Origin: Solen grandis
Taxonomy: Eukaryota; Mollusca; Bivalvia; Adapedonta; Solenidae
NCBI GenBank assembly: GCA_021229015.1
Contig: CM037781.1
Span: forward strand, 67,352,345 to 67,416,344
Length of the DNA: 64,000 bases
Reading direction: 5' to 3'
Positions 25,440 through 37,566 of the stretch are shown one piece after another. The position numbers and the translations under genes are program-made. Under the pieces are notes generated by a model. That model was not told the DNA's origin, searched no databases, and saw nothing but the letters and a program-made list of their open reading frames with translations. Position 1 is the stretch's first letter; each line of letters starts with the position of its first letter.

Positions 25440-25925
25440 TTAAACAGTATAAATTTCTCCATTGTTAGTTATTTTGACTGTCGGATTAACTATGTAATGC
25501 TTCTCTTCTATCTTTGATATCGGAGTTGTTTGTTGTGAATAATTTACCATAGTGGTATTTTTGAAGGGTATACTTTTTACTGGTGTAGTTTCTACCCCCA
25601 CTAGATCTTTTAGCTTTACCGATTCAAGGCTCCCTTCATAGAACATATCTTTGGAATAAAAGAAACTAGAATGTATGGATACTAAGAACTCCTCTCCTGT
25701 GACATCAAACACACTTTCATCACTAACGGCAGTCATCGACGAGCAATCAGCCGCCACAGGAGATGAGTCCTTGGCTGGCGTTGACGTTTTTTTTTCTGTT
25801 TTTTTTTTGTTGTTGTTTTTTTTCGTTTTTTTTAAATAATTTTTTGAAGGAGTTGCCCAATCTCTGTCTGTGAAGACAGACCCATCTTTATACGTATTGG
25901 AGGAAGAGGAAGACGAATTAGAAGA
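25440..25925 (-). pseudogene. LINE ORF1 remnant, left copy
   Basis: A 105-codon frame followed upstream by serine-rich sequence containing DGSVFTDRDWATPSK. This matches EGSVFTDTDLATPSK at ~26.69-26.72 kb, across the foldback element. It belongs to ORF1 of the Jockey-like LINE. The short flanking duplication means two overlapping LINE pieces lie here. Confidence 0.5.
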
Positions 25926-25927
25926 AC

Positions 25928-26668
25928 ACTGACACTAGAACCGCAGAATTGCAAATTGCATGTACGATATTCTCTCTCCTGTACTGTATAATAAAGCATG
26001 GTATGGAACGGCTTCTGACATCACCTGATTACGAAAGGTGTAAATTTGTACACATGCATACTACATGTACCATCATATTCTATGAACGGTTCGGTCAATC
26101 AGATATCCAAAGAACACATGCAATAACGAATCATTGTCAAAAGGCAACCCTAACGAAGTAAAAACGCAAAATATCTACAATTTATACTTCTTCATAAGTG
26201 CTCCACTATTAACATCCGGTTTGGGGGGGGGGGGGGCGTATGTTGTTGTTGTAGTTGTAGATTTTGAATCAAGCGATCTGAATGACGTGACATTGACATC
26301 GACAAACTGTGGGATATTGCATGCGTATTGCTTTTAATCATCCAACTAGAATCGCCGAAAAGAAAAGTGGAAGTTGATAGTGGAGCAGACTTATAAAATG
26401 TACAAATTGTTGACATTTGATGTCATTACTTCGTTAAGGTTGTCTTTTAACAGTTATTCTATATGCTATGTGTTAATTAAATATCAGATTGAGCGAACTG
26501 TGCATAAAATATAATGGTATTATTCATATGTGGTGCAAAGTTACGATCTCCGTAATCAAATAATGTCAGATTCCGTTCCTTGCCATGTTCAATATACAAT
26601 ACCGAGAGAAAAAAATATCGTAATCAACGTTCCAATGAAATTGGCATTTCTGCGGTGCTAGTGCCAGT
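25928..26668. mobile_element. Foldback-like element with arms of over 200 bp
   Basis: The left arm (ACTGACACTAGAACCGCAGAA and following) is the diverged reverse complement of the right arm (ending TCTGCGGTGCTAGTGCCAGT). Paired landmarks include gaacggcttctgacatcacc with the complement of aatgtcagattccgttcc, and the inner gtgctccactatta with tagtggagcagac. A G run of ~13 and GTTGTTGTAG repeats sit at the centre. No protein is encoded. A second, incomplete copy is at 19,690-20,147. Both lie in LINE remnants. Confidence 0.72.
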
Positions 26669-26669
26669 T

Positions 26670-27840
26670 GCGAAGGAGTAGAATCTTTTTTGAAGGAGTT
26701 GCCAAATCTGTATCTGTAAAGACCGACCCTTCTTCATGAGTGTTAAGGGAAGCGGAAGGCGAAGGAGAAAGAATGTAAGTTGGAGAAGAAGCTATAGTTG
26801 AATTTGAATCTTTTGTTCTGCCAGGGTTCTCCGTTTTTGGAGTCAGATCTTGTTTGTTATCAGTTTTATTTCCGTCTTCGTATTGGATCAAAACACTATA
26901 TTTATTTATTTTGTGTATTGTTAGAAAATTTACCACCGTTATGAATATTTGTAGTCCTTATCAGGCGTGCGTTCAGTATGCCAAACCGTATGCAACCGTA
27001 CGCTTACAGATAGTTACGAAACCATCTCAGTGTCATAAACCACGATGTTGACGTATACCCATGTACATTATAAGGAGCACGTGAACATCATGCAATATGG
27101 TTCTAAGACAACTCCATAGCTGAATGTAAGCGACCGGTTGCATACGGTTTATCATACTGAACGCACGCCAGGTTGCCTACAGGATCTCTCATGAATTTAG
27201 ATGTATATTATGGAATGGTCAATGGCTGGTTTCTTTCTATAACTTTGTTTTCCTTGATATGTTCCGTTTTAGAAAGTTTGTTTTCCTTGATATGTTCCGT
27301 TTTAGAAAGTTTGTTATCTTGCAAGTGTTCATGCTTATCTGGATCAGGTAGTTTGTAATCCGTCACAGACTCAACAGTTTAGTGTGTGCCTTCTTGTTTT
27401 AAGAATCAAATAACGCCTTTTTCAGCATTAGACCAACAAACACCTTTTTATCAATGCAATATAAAGAGATTTGTGTGCCCTTATATATGAATGACAACCC
27501 CTGTTCCTGGTTGTATGCGGGTCACTACAGTTAGCGCAGATGGGTAATGCTTTATGTCTACGTCCTTTATGTTGTTTTGCACAGCGTGCACCTTTGGTTA
27601 TTGATTAACATGCTGGGCAGGCATGGCCAAATTCTTGACAATTGAAGCATCTCAGGGGTGGCGGGACATATTGTTCTATGTCTAAAAAAGTGGGGGAATC
27701 CCCCACTCTGACTTGGTCTGGCAGTATTTTACCTGTAACAGTTAAATTTTACAGCCCCTGAGTCGTCATTGTTAAATTAATCTTTTTATCTCTGGGCCTG
27801 CACTAAATTGCTGTTGGCAATGTTATCAAAATCAATCGGT
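26670..27840 (-). pseudogene. LINE ORF1 (gag-like) remnant with zinc knuckle
   Basis: The minus strand carries a CCHC-type block, RCFNCQEFGHACPAC (~27,607-27,651), then a second broken knuckle, as in the gag-like ORF1 of Jockey-group LINEs. Upstream is a proline/valine-rich lead-in (PDQVRVGDSP); downstream a Ser/Pro-rich frame at 26,658-26,936 ends near the foldback insertion. Stops interrupt it. ORF1 protein binds the element's RNA. Confidence 0.65.
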
Positions 27841-27844
27841 TGGA

Positions 27845-28400
27845 GATATGAGCAAAAATTTGTAATATCTTCCTCAAGTGTTACGTGATGGATAACTCAC
27901 TGTGATGCCTGCTTGTGGTAAACTAGATATAAGTGGAGTATTTGCCACCACGATTAGGCCAAAAATGTGGCATCTAGAGTGTTCACCATGTTTTTCTAAG
28001 ATTTGCCATAGTGACCTACCTTTTGACCTCATGTAACCCAGTTTTGAACACCTCCGAATATTCTGACCAAGTAACATGAAGGTTAAGTCAAACTTTGACC
28101 TCTAGAGTGGTCACAAGATTTTCTGAGATTTGCCCTCCCCCCATTTTCAAAATTATCTGTCCTAGTTTTTGGCCCCATATGACCCTATCTCGAATTCATC
28201 CGAGATATCATGAAGATAAACATCCTAACCTAGTTTCATGAAGATATGGCCAAAAATATGGTCTCTAGCGTGTTCACAGGATTTTTCTAAGATTTGATCT
28301 AATGACCTAGATTTTGACCCCATATGACCAAACTCGAACTCTTTTGAGCTATCATCTAAACAAACATTCTAATTATAATTCATTATAATTTGAGTCTATC
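27845..28400. repeat. Degenerate ~150-bp array of the 46-kb type
   Basis: Repeated aagatttgccatagtgacctacc, ttttgacctcatg and acattctgacc blocks resemble the unit at 46.4-47.3 kb (three to four decayed copies). No terminal repeats are visible. Confidence 0.55.
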
Positions 28401-28910
28401 AGATACCGGTGGGTGTCACCTCTATTTGGTTCGGATCGAGGTTGGCGGCATTTATTTAGTTTTGGTTAAGGTTGAGAGCAGCTACAGGAATATTTGAAAG
28501 GTGGCTCTTTTTACATAATCATTGCGATTATAAAGACTCAGTAGGATTTCTCTGTGCTTGAGGCCTCCATTATATATAGAATTCATTTTCATACGTTGGA
28601 GTTCAAGCATATGGTTATTGAAAGTGTTTAGTTTCAAATATCGTTTATGTTGGTCAACATACTGTATACGTTTTAGGTGAACATATAGGTTTTAATGTTT
28701 CGTTCAACATACGTGGCTAGTGTTCAACTATTGTTAACTTGGTTCAAATTATATATCGTTTTTTTAACTTGTGGTTAAAATTGCTGCATTTTACTAAGTT
28801 TTTGAGTTTGATAGTTGTGTTTCATACATTTGTTTCACTGTGTTAGTGTTTCATATTGGGTGGAGATATAGTTTATACATGTATATATAAATCTTCGGTT
28901 TGTGTATACA
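28401..28910. other. No recognised feature
   Basis: AT-rich sequence with GTTCAA-like words; nothing coding. Confidence 0.4.
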
Positions 28911-29139
28911 CTACTCAAAATTTGCTAAGGATCACTTATTGTTCATTGCATATCAGAACACTTGAATTATTTAATATAATGATTGGAAATGCAACTTGTA
29001 AAGATTATTATTATTGCCTCAAATAATCAAATAAACCGGATAAGAGGTATCACTCAAAATGGTGATCGTCAAAAGCAAATCTATCAAATACACAGGTAAA
29101 TGGGATTTCACTAAGTGATCCTTAGCAAATTTTGAGTAG
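28911..29139. mobile_element. MITE with perfect 27-bp terminal inverted repeats
   Basis: CTACTCAAAATTTGCTAAGG plus ATCACTT at 28,911-28,937 is the exact reverse complement of 29,113-29,139. The element is 229 bp and codes for nothing. Flanks (ataca and tatat) are compatible with a TA target, and the CACTACTCAAAA start looks mariner-like, but that family call is from memory. Confidence 0.88.
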
Positions 29140-29509
29140 TATATTTTGTATAAGGCAAGATTGAACCTAAGAATTTGAATTTGTTTAAATGTTTACTGCT
29201 AATAACCTCCATATATTTAATTTTGGCCGCTCGTTTGATATAGTCACAGTTTTACTGCTCGGACTATAGCTTGGTTAAACTTAAGGTCATGCGTTAAGGT
29301 TTCACTGTTTTGTATTGATACATTTGGTATTTTATAAACATTGTCAGGATATATAATGAATTAGTCATATATTTCAAAAGGACATTGTGTAAAATTTTAG
29401 CTTGATTATCAAGGTGTATTGATGAGAGTTGGCCTTAGGTTTTATAAGACCCAGTACACGTTACAGGACATTAAAATGATTCGGATACAAATTTGAGAGA
29501 TGTACACCG

Positions 29510-29563
<54 letters not shown>

Positions 29564-30316
29564 CTTTTATTTTATGCTCAAACGGATAATAAATAAAGGA
29601 TTAGAACAATATTATTTTTTGATAATTTACATTGATATTCAAGAAAACTGCATAATGTACTTCAAGATTGTTTTATGCTCTTTTTATATCTATAAAAAAT
29701 CAATGTCGATCAAAAGAGGATAGTATATTGTAAATTGTTCTATCATATTATTACTTTAATTCCAGAGCTGTAATCTATTTCACAATTTTTCATTTATTAC
29801 AAGTGTGAGCATAGTAAAAAAAAAAAAACCCACACATTTCAATCCCGAGACTATAACAGTGAAACTGCTTTGAGTTTTACTTGATGGAAAAAAGAAGGAT
29901 AACGCAATTACAGAATCCCCTCAGAAATATTTTAAAACATTTCATGATTAATTACTTTTTTTCCAATTTCTAATTTAGTATCTGTTTTATTAGCTAATGT
30001 CGTTCTCTAAATTCAATGTGTACCCACAAGATTTGATCTAGAAACATTTCGGCAAATGGTTTAGATTTGATGGCATTGAAAATAATGGAATGAACAAGTT
30101 ATTAACTTAAAAATAGGACGTCGTTCTACAAAAGTTTCAAATACGTACATATCTTCTCTTTTTTTAAAATTTATTCATTCAAGCGATTGTCTTAATATGG
30201 TTAAAGAAAATTTCCTATTGAAACTTTCTTCATTTTTTTAAAAAGATAGACATACCTGTAAATGTAATATAATATATTTATTTGTATTAAGCCAATTAAT
30301 TGCAATCTATATGTTT
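29140..30316. other. AT-rich stretch with a long (AT)n at 29,512-29,560
   Basis: Apart from the microsatellite, an A run at 29,817 and T-rich words, nothing is recognised. Confidence 0.5.
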
Positions 30317-30330
30317 AATTCCTTACTGAT

Positions 30331-30586
30331 TACGACTATGACTATTTTAAGTTTACCGTCGCTTCGACAGTATTTCAGTCATATAGCGACGTCCAGCTAA
30401 TTACAGGTGGAGGAAGACCCCGAATGCAAGGAGGCATCCGGGTAGAACCACCGACCTACCGAAAACCAGCTGGAAGGCTTCCTCACATGAAAATTCGAAT
30501 GGCCCTGCCGGGATTCGAACCCACGCGGTTAGGGGCTGAGTGAGTGCTAAAGTCAGCGACTTTACCGTCTTGGCCACGGGGCCCCT
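30331..30586 (-). mobile_element. Full-length tRNA-derived SINE, with target-site duplication
   Basis: On the minus strand it begins GGGGCCCCGTGGCCAAGACG (A-box region) with B box GGTTCGAATCCC, then the body shared with the copy at 34.3 kb and the tail ending cgaagcgacggtaaac. Flanks AATTCCTTACTGAT (30,317-30,330) and AATACCTTACTGAT (30,587-30,600) differ at one base and are the target-site duplication. Confidence 0.92.
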
Positions 30587-30719
30587 AATACCTTACTGAT
30601 AGTTCATACTTATTTGATCTAAAAGAAATACACAAGTTTGAATAACGAGATGAACTGGGTGATGAAGCAAATAATCTGCTCGAGAAAGCTACTAATTAAA
30701 TGCTTCGGTTAGTATGTAG

Positions 30720-31420
30720 AGAAAGTCGTCAAATGGCAGAAGCATTGGAGCGAAATTCTAAAAGTTGAGTAGCGGATTCCTGAAGATCGTCTTTATTTTC
30801 TTGTAGCGATGAGTTAAAGCCATCTCATTAGCGACAACTTCATTTCATGCTGAAAATATCAAATAATACATTTCTGTTTGAAGTGATTGACTAAAAAGAA
30901 AGTACATGCGCGCCCATATTCATTTAAAATTTTATATCGTAAAACAACAATTCAATGCTAAATCTGCATTCTCTCTTTCTGTCTCAAAACAATCTTTATC
31001 TATCAGTCTACTCAATCACCACCGTCTCGCAAACTCCCCATTTATTCATTTTGCATTTGTATGGAAAATCCTTACTTGAAATATCAATATCTCTATTTCT
31101 AGATTTCATTTTCTAGCGACCTCACGGATTTGCAAGTTAAACAAGTGAATTCAAGATCGCAAAAAACACTAAGAATGATATCAATCATTAAGTTTCTCTG
31201 AACGATGACAAATAACATCATTAGGGGTGTATGTTGAAATCAGTATCTTTTTGGTATGCATTATAAGTGACGTAAGGTATAAAATATTCTAAAACAGTGC
31301 TATGTCTAGATAACTGTTTTAGACACTGACTCGTACACATCGCAAAATAAGCGATATGTAATGATAATGAAAATGTATAGGTTTAAGTATTTTGATATTA
31401 TAAGATAAACAATCGAATGT
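30720..31420. repeat. Dispersed repeat, copy B1
   Basis: Partner of 8,680-9,535 in the same orientation. It contains one ggtatgcattataagtgacg unit where copy A1 has an array. Confidence 0.6.
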
Positions 31421-31627
31421 TAAAAGTATTAATTTGTTGATGAAATAGAATACCTATGTATATATACACAGACACAATTTGAAAAGGAAAAGGAATGGTA
31501 AATCTAGGTAAAAGAAAAACACACCCTTTTATAATCTATTTTTCGTTTTATAAAAATGAAAGTGAAAGTTCGATTTCATATTTTCATTACAATTGTTTGC
31601 TTTTAAACTGTAACATTTGCTTTATAG

Positions 31628-31683
31628 TTGAAGGCGGTCAAGCATCATTCGATCAAGGCGGACACTGTGAAGGTCCAGGAAAG
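31628..31683 (+). CDS. Candidate internal exon, unknown protein
   Basis: A pyrimidine-rich stretch and TTTATAG precede 18 codons (EGGQASFDQGGHCEGPGK), then the donor GTAACA. The composition (Gly, Gln, Cys, balanced GC) stands out from the AT-rich surroundings. Phases are 1 at the acceptor and 0 at the donor, and a phase-0 acceptor follows at 37,874. I recognise no family; this could be chance. Confidence 0.3.
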
Positions 31684-31979
31684 GTAACAGACTCTATTCG
31701 ACCAGTCCACAGAAGTTTCGGACATTACATGTTCCTGTATTTCTTTAAATGGGCTAATTTCTTTTATATACAAAGTTTAGTGTAAGTGCTTGCACTTGTA
31801 TGGGTCCTCATTTGGTTCTACAAGTGAAACATAAGTTTAACTAAGTTAAGGAAAGATAACATTCAGTACGTGAAAGCAACACCGCTTAGGTATGTGTTAC
31901 ATACATTATTTCCAAGCAATAACCTTGAGATAACATAAAATATCCGAGCTGTAATTACAAAGACAGCAGATATATACAA

Positions 31980-34900
31980 AAGGAGTCGCTAACGCGACAG
32001 CACCAGTTTTTGCTTTGGTACCTAAACATAAAATATCCAGTTTGAAGCATAAAAACCGATTTACAATTGATCAACAAAAGATCAACTGTTGAACTGCCGT
32101 AATATAACCGAATATTGCCCAATCTTCAAAACCAAAAACATCACTGGAAAGAGTTCTTCAAGCAGTAAACTTTATTTATATTCTCTTGATAACAGATTTT
32201 AGTTTTGGAGCTATTTTGGGCCAAAGAATATGACCTTGACCTTTGCATTTTTTTTTTAATTTTTAAATTGTGAGAAACTTTGAAACATAAAAATACATTA
32301 ATTGTACAAAACTCATGTAGATTGAATAAAATATAAAGTAGAAGCAACACAAAATTCTAGAAAAAAAAATGTTTTTCAAATTTTGAATTTTCCAATGTTT
32401 TAGTGAAGTTTGACCGCTTCTAGAGGACATGGTATGCAATTCCTAAAATCACGACCCCATATATTCGGTGCATATATATATATATCTTCCCAATCATAAC
32501 AGGATTCTTCTTTCTGATCTTAAACAAAATTCGGAATGTTTATTGTAGACGTTCCCTTATTTGAAAGTATGAAAGAAAGAAAGAAAAAAGAAGAAGAGAG
32601 ATATGGATTGATTCATTTATACGGAAAATTCATTAATCCGGAAATTTAAACAAGGACCAAAGTGTCCGGACTAATGAGGTTTCACTGTATTTTGCAAGTT
32701 TTGAATATTCAGCCTCTCATTGCACAAAATATTTCTCGTATACGATGCTACGATTTCCATCATATCTTATCTGGTCGTTCACAAGGAACACTGTGCAAAA
32801 AATAGAAAAGAAAGAGAAAACAAAACACATTCGAATCAGATTTTAATATTTTGCTTTTTATGAGCAAAAAGGCGATTTCGTGAAAAGCACCCCCAAGCGG
32901 CATACTTCGAAACAAAATTGATTAAGATTTTACCATAAGGTACATAGCAATGAAGCAAATAGTTTAATTTAGTATTCAAGTCGAGTCGAACATTTTATTT
33001 CTTATATATCACAATTTTTAACCATAACAAAACTGATTTACAATTGTTCAACAATGGATCAAACTTTAAACTGCCGTAAAATGACAAAATCAAGCTAGAA
33101 AAAAAAAAAACGTTTTTTTTTTTTTAAATTTTGATTTTCCAATATTTTAGTGAAGCTTACCACTTCTAGAGGACAAACTATGTATTTCCTAAAATCGCAA
33201 TCCCATATATTTTGAGCACATATGTCTTGCAAATCATATGCAGCAAACAGAATTCTTTTTTCTGATCTGAAACAAAAATGGGAAGGCTTTTCGTATCATC
33301 TGCACCATCTGCACACATTTTTCTAAGGTTCGAAAATTCAACCTCTACAAGCCTAAATATTTTCTCGGACTTGATACTGAGATACCTATTATATTCTATT
33401 GACTGTCAACAAGGAACTGATTGCTAAAAACCGCATTTGAATCAGACTTCAACCTTTTTAAGTTATAAGCAGAAACATGATTTCAGCTAAAGCGCCACCT
33501 AAAAGCAAATTTGGAAACAATTTTTTTTTTAAATTTTACCATTAGGCACCAGTTCAGATACAAGTGAATGCATGTCTTATATGTCATAGCTCTGGCCATA
33601 ATCACCTGCACAAAAATGGGTGGAAGGAAAATAATAAAATAAATATAAGAATAGTATTGAACCTGATCAGCCAGAAAATATAGCTTTTACATTAAAGACA
33701 CAAGTACAAAAAACCCAGAAAACCGTGTGTAATTCGAACATCAACTTTTTGAGATATAAAGAAAAGAGTGCAATGTAAAAATCTTGAAGGAGACATCTAT
33801 CTTTGAACTGAAATAGAAACTGCATTCCTTAACCGATTTCGACAAACTTTTTTAATTTAGAAGCTAAGAATGTCTACTTCAATGTTATTAAACAAAAGAA
33901 AAGATTTAAACGCTTCATGCCAAGAAATGGTATAATGGGAAAAATGTTTAACTTTGACCTGCTGTTAAATCACCAAATCTCGTCCAGTTTTCAAAGCCGA
34001 ATATAACTCGAGAGGTTTCTTCAATGACTTTATTTTTCATGCATATAATCTCGATAAAATATGTTTAGATTTTGAGTTATATACCGCTAAAGAAAAAAAT
34101 AATAATTTTAACCATTTTTAGTGAAATTTGACCGCTTAAATTACCTACAGTTGCCGCACATATATGTCTTTTGCAACAAACAGAATTCTTTACCTTTTCT
34201 TAAACGAAATGGGCACTTTTCCGTGGACCTATGCTTATTTTACAACGTTTTTGTGAGGTTCGCACATTCAAACTCTCCTAGCGCAACAATTTTCTGGTAC
34301 TCAATACTGTGATACCTTTCATATTTTAATGGGGGCCTCCGTGGCCGAGAGGGAAAAGTCGCTGACTTTAACACTCACTCAGCCCCTCACCGCGTGGGTT
34401 CGAATCCCGGCAGGGTCATTCGGATTTTCATGTGAGGAAGCCTTCCAGCTAGCTTGCGGTAGGTTGGTGGTTCTACCCGGATATCTCCGTGCATTCTGGG
34501 TCTTCCTCCACCTGTAATTAGCTGGACATCGCTATATGACTGAAATACTGTCGAAGCGACGGTAAACTCAAATAATCAAGTCAAGTCATATTTTAATGGG
34601 CTGTCAATAAAGAAAAGAGGCATTTGAATCAGACTTGCTTTTTTTTATCTGTTTATTTATTTTATTTTATTTATTTATATATATATACTATATTTTTTTT
34701 TTTAGATATAGGCTAAAACGTCTTTTCATGCACAGCGCTCCCTAGTGGCATAATCAGAAACAAAATTGAAAATCTGATTCAAATACGCAAAGATTCAGAT
34801 GCCTATGACTGCATTTCTAAAATTTCATAAATGTAGCTTTCTTCATCTGTCCGCTAGTGGGTGTACAAAAACGGGTGGAAGAATAAGAATAAGAAAAAAT

Positions 34901-35055
34901 CAACAGAAGAACAATAGGTTTTTGCTCTTAAAGCAGCAAAATCTAACAATAAGGGACATAGTTGCTAATCTGCAGCCTTTTCGCTTAATAAGATATGTCA
35001 TACAAATCAAATTGTTGGCGACGGACGCCGACACAAGTTGATTACAATAGCTCAC
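31980..35055. repeat. Threefold degenerate long direct repeat
   Basis: Landmarks recur in order: agaattcttttttctgatct near 32,500, 33,245 and 34,175; tttagtgaagttt then gaccgcttctagaggaca near 32,400, 33,150 and 34,120; taccataaggtac near 32,932 and 33,537. Spacings are about 750 and 930 bp. The right end (gacggacgccgacacaagttg then tacaatagctcac) is that of the array elements. A SINE is inserted in the third unit. Confidence 0.55.
34334..34586 (+). mobile_element. Full-length tRNA-derived SINE with perfect 14-bp target duplication
   Basis: Starts GGCCTCCGTGGCCGAGAGGG (A-box region), has CGTGGGTTCGAATCCC (B box) ~50 bp on, and ends gacggtaaactcaaataatc. CATATTTTAATGGG flanks it exactly at 34,320-34,333 and 34,587-34,600. 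RNA polymerase III would transcribe it and a partner LINE would mobilise it. The intact duplication suggests a fairly recent insertion. Confidence 0.95.
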
Positions 35056-35500
35056 ATTAAACAATATTTCACTTTGATTTAAACGTAGTGGAGAAACTAT
35101 CTTTAATGTACACAGTCTGTTTTGACAAGTTTTAATAAATATTTCAAATTGAATTGATCGCAATGGTTTTAAGGTGCATATTTTATTTTCAAACTAAATA
35201 TATACATTTAAGTTTTGTTACGTATGTATTAAGCATGGTACATAGTCAACAATTCCGGGAATTGTTTCTCACATCTCAAACATCATATTTGTGACTGTAA
35301 TTGAAATGCCTTGTTTCCTTGATATTTTTTTACTGAACAAATGTATTTCTCATTAACTGTAACAATATAAGTTACATGCTGAAGGCTAGTTTTGTAATTT
35401 TACATTTACATAAAGGTAAATTCCACCATGTATTACCATTAACCAACGGAAAATTATATTATATTGTCAGGTGGAAGGCATGTCAGATGTAAATCTTGAA
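35020..35500. repeat. Dispersed repeat, copy B2
   Basis: Partner of 15,170-15,620 in the same orientation, with the same array-element end at its left edge. Confidence 0.6.
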
Positions 35501-35509
35501 AATAAAGAC

Positions 35510-35859
35510 AATATTCACGATAAAGAAGAATTCAAATAAAATATAAAGTTAGTTATCACTTTGCTTTGTCTTTTATGTGTACATATTTCACTTCCGGTAT
35601 AACAAATAAATATTTTATCCGTAATTGTCCATTGCAATACAACCATTGAAAAATTGTTTTTTAGTGATTGAAGGCCGACTTATATCGCTTTCAATATACC
35701 TCGGATCGAAGTCGTTACAAATGCTCTGGTCATTAAAAAATTTTACATCTCGTCAAAAAATCATGATAACTTCCATAATAGCTTAATGGCAACAGATTCA
35801 GGTAATTTAACGTTAGATTAATAAGAATTGTATTCTCTTTAAAACATTTAGAATTGCAC

Positions 35860-35935
<76 letters not shown>

Positions 35936-36970
35936 CTTATTTCAAAATCAAAGTTCTGAGTAAAGCTACTTCATTGAATTTACTAGGTTAAAAAAATTAA
36001 TTATATATTTTCAAAAAAAAGAAGGTAAACGTTAACTTCTGCGATATTTTTTTCAATTTCCTAGATACTTCACTTCAAATCTTCAATGCCTTAAGGTATA
36101 TAAAAATAAAATGTATAGGTTAAATTATATATTGGTAAGATTCCTTTGCCAATATGTAAAACAGAAATTTGATTATCCAATCAATTCCAGTATCTTAGAG
36201 AGATGTTGGTGATTATATTTCTCTATTGTAACTTAAAGAATTCTAAAATATATATTTAAACATAAAAAAACACTTGCGCAAGATCCTTTAAAAACATCTA
36301 AATATTCGCTGAAAAGTTATTATATAAAGTATTGTATGTTAATCATATTTCATCTTTACTGGTCTCTTTTTTTCGCTTTTTTTTCTTCTGTGACAATAAT
36401 TCTTTTTATTTTAAAACTACCAACAATAATTATCAAGCGTAGATGGTTTACGTGGAAATGAAGATTTCTAAAATCATCTTTCTGGAACTGCATACCATTG
36501 TTCATCTTAAACAAACATTATGTTTGTCGAACTACATTATTGAATACGAATATACGAAAAGTATTGTAATATTCACATTCGATAGTTTTCCTTAATTAAT
36601 TAGTATTTTTCAGAGGCATTATCGTAAAAGCATTTGGCTTTTTTTTCAAGGATTAATCAACACATGAACTTCGTAAAACCGCTTTCTGGAACTTTGAAAA
36701 ACAGATTTTTCTAAAAACAAAAATGTCCAAGCACGACGAAAACGGCATTTAAACGCTCAACACAATTTATTTGAGTGATGCCATACCGTTATAAGCACGA
36801 AGAATATTTAATTGATTTATTTTCTTATCTTTTATCAACACAGAGTCGCGTTTCATTACTGAACAACCACTATATATATATATAGTTTGTAATTTATCGG
36901 TTTGTTACACTTTACTAAGAGACTAACAGAATTGCATTCTTAGTTTGGCACTCTGTAATATTTTAAGAAA
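35510..36970. other. AT-rich stretch with compound microsatellite
   Basis: (AC)n then (AT)n at 35,861-35,931. Nothing else is recognised. Confidence 0.5.
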
Positions 36971-36975
36971 ATTCA

Positions 36976-37366
36976 TGGATAGTTTAAACTTTATTTATTT
37001 TACGTCGATTACGAAACAAGTTCTCACAACTTATATAAATCACTCTCGATGGCTCCAACGGCGGCGTATGAGGCCATCATTATTAAAGGAGAAAGCAGGA
37101 GAACCCGGAGAAAACCCACGTGCCTGGTCTGCCGTTCATTCTATTCCCTTATGTACGTGACTAGGAATCGAACACCGGGACGCATTGATGAGAAGCGAAG
37201 CGAGTTACTTAATTTAAACTTATTTATTTTACATCGATTAGGAAACAAGTTCTTATAACTTATACTAGTCCCTCTCGACGGTTCCTGGGTTGGACCAGTA
37301 CTTTGCGCCTGGGAAAGTCGTGAAGAATTCTTGCCTCCAACGTGGTTCGAACCCACAACCCTCGGA
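36976..37366. mobile_element. Two adjacent related SINE pieces
   Basis: Both start with the same block: tttatttattttacgtcgatt at 36,987 and tttatttattttacatcgatt at 37,217, followed by aaacaagttct. The first includes ggagaacccggagaaaaccc; the second has gtggttcgaaccca, a tRNA-like B box, at ~37,339-37,352. A third relative is at 52,480-52,670. Confidence 0.65.
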
Positions 37367-37566
37367 TCCGTAGTTACGTCTACGCTATCATCAAGGATAT
37401 CCGTAGTTACGTCTACGCTATCATCAAGGATATCCGTAGTTACGTCTACGCTATCATCAAGGATATCCGTAGTTACGTCTACGCTATCATCAAGGATATC
37501 CGTAGTTACGTCTACGCTATCATCAAGGATATCCGTAGTTACGTCTACGCTATCATCAAGGATAAA
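37366..37566. repeat. 33-bp tandem repeat, 6 copies, growing out of a SINE
   Basis: The unit ATCCGTAGTTACGTCTACGC plus TATCATCAAGGAT repeats six times almost without error, starting inside the SINE's B-box side. It gives in-frame RISVVTSTLSS or IRSYVYAIIKD peptide repeats, which have no start context and are not taken as genes. Confidence 0.95.
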
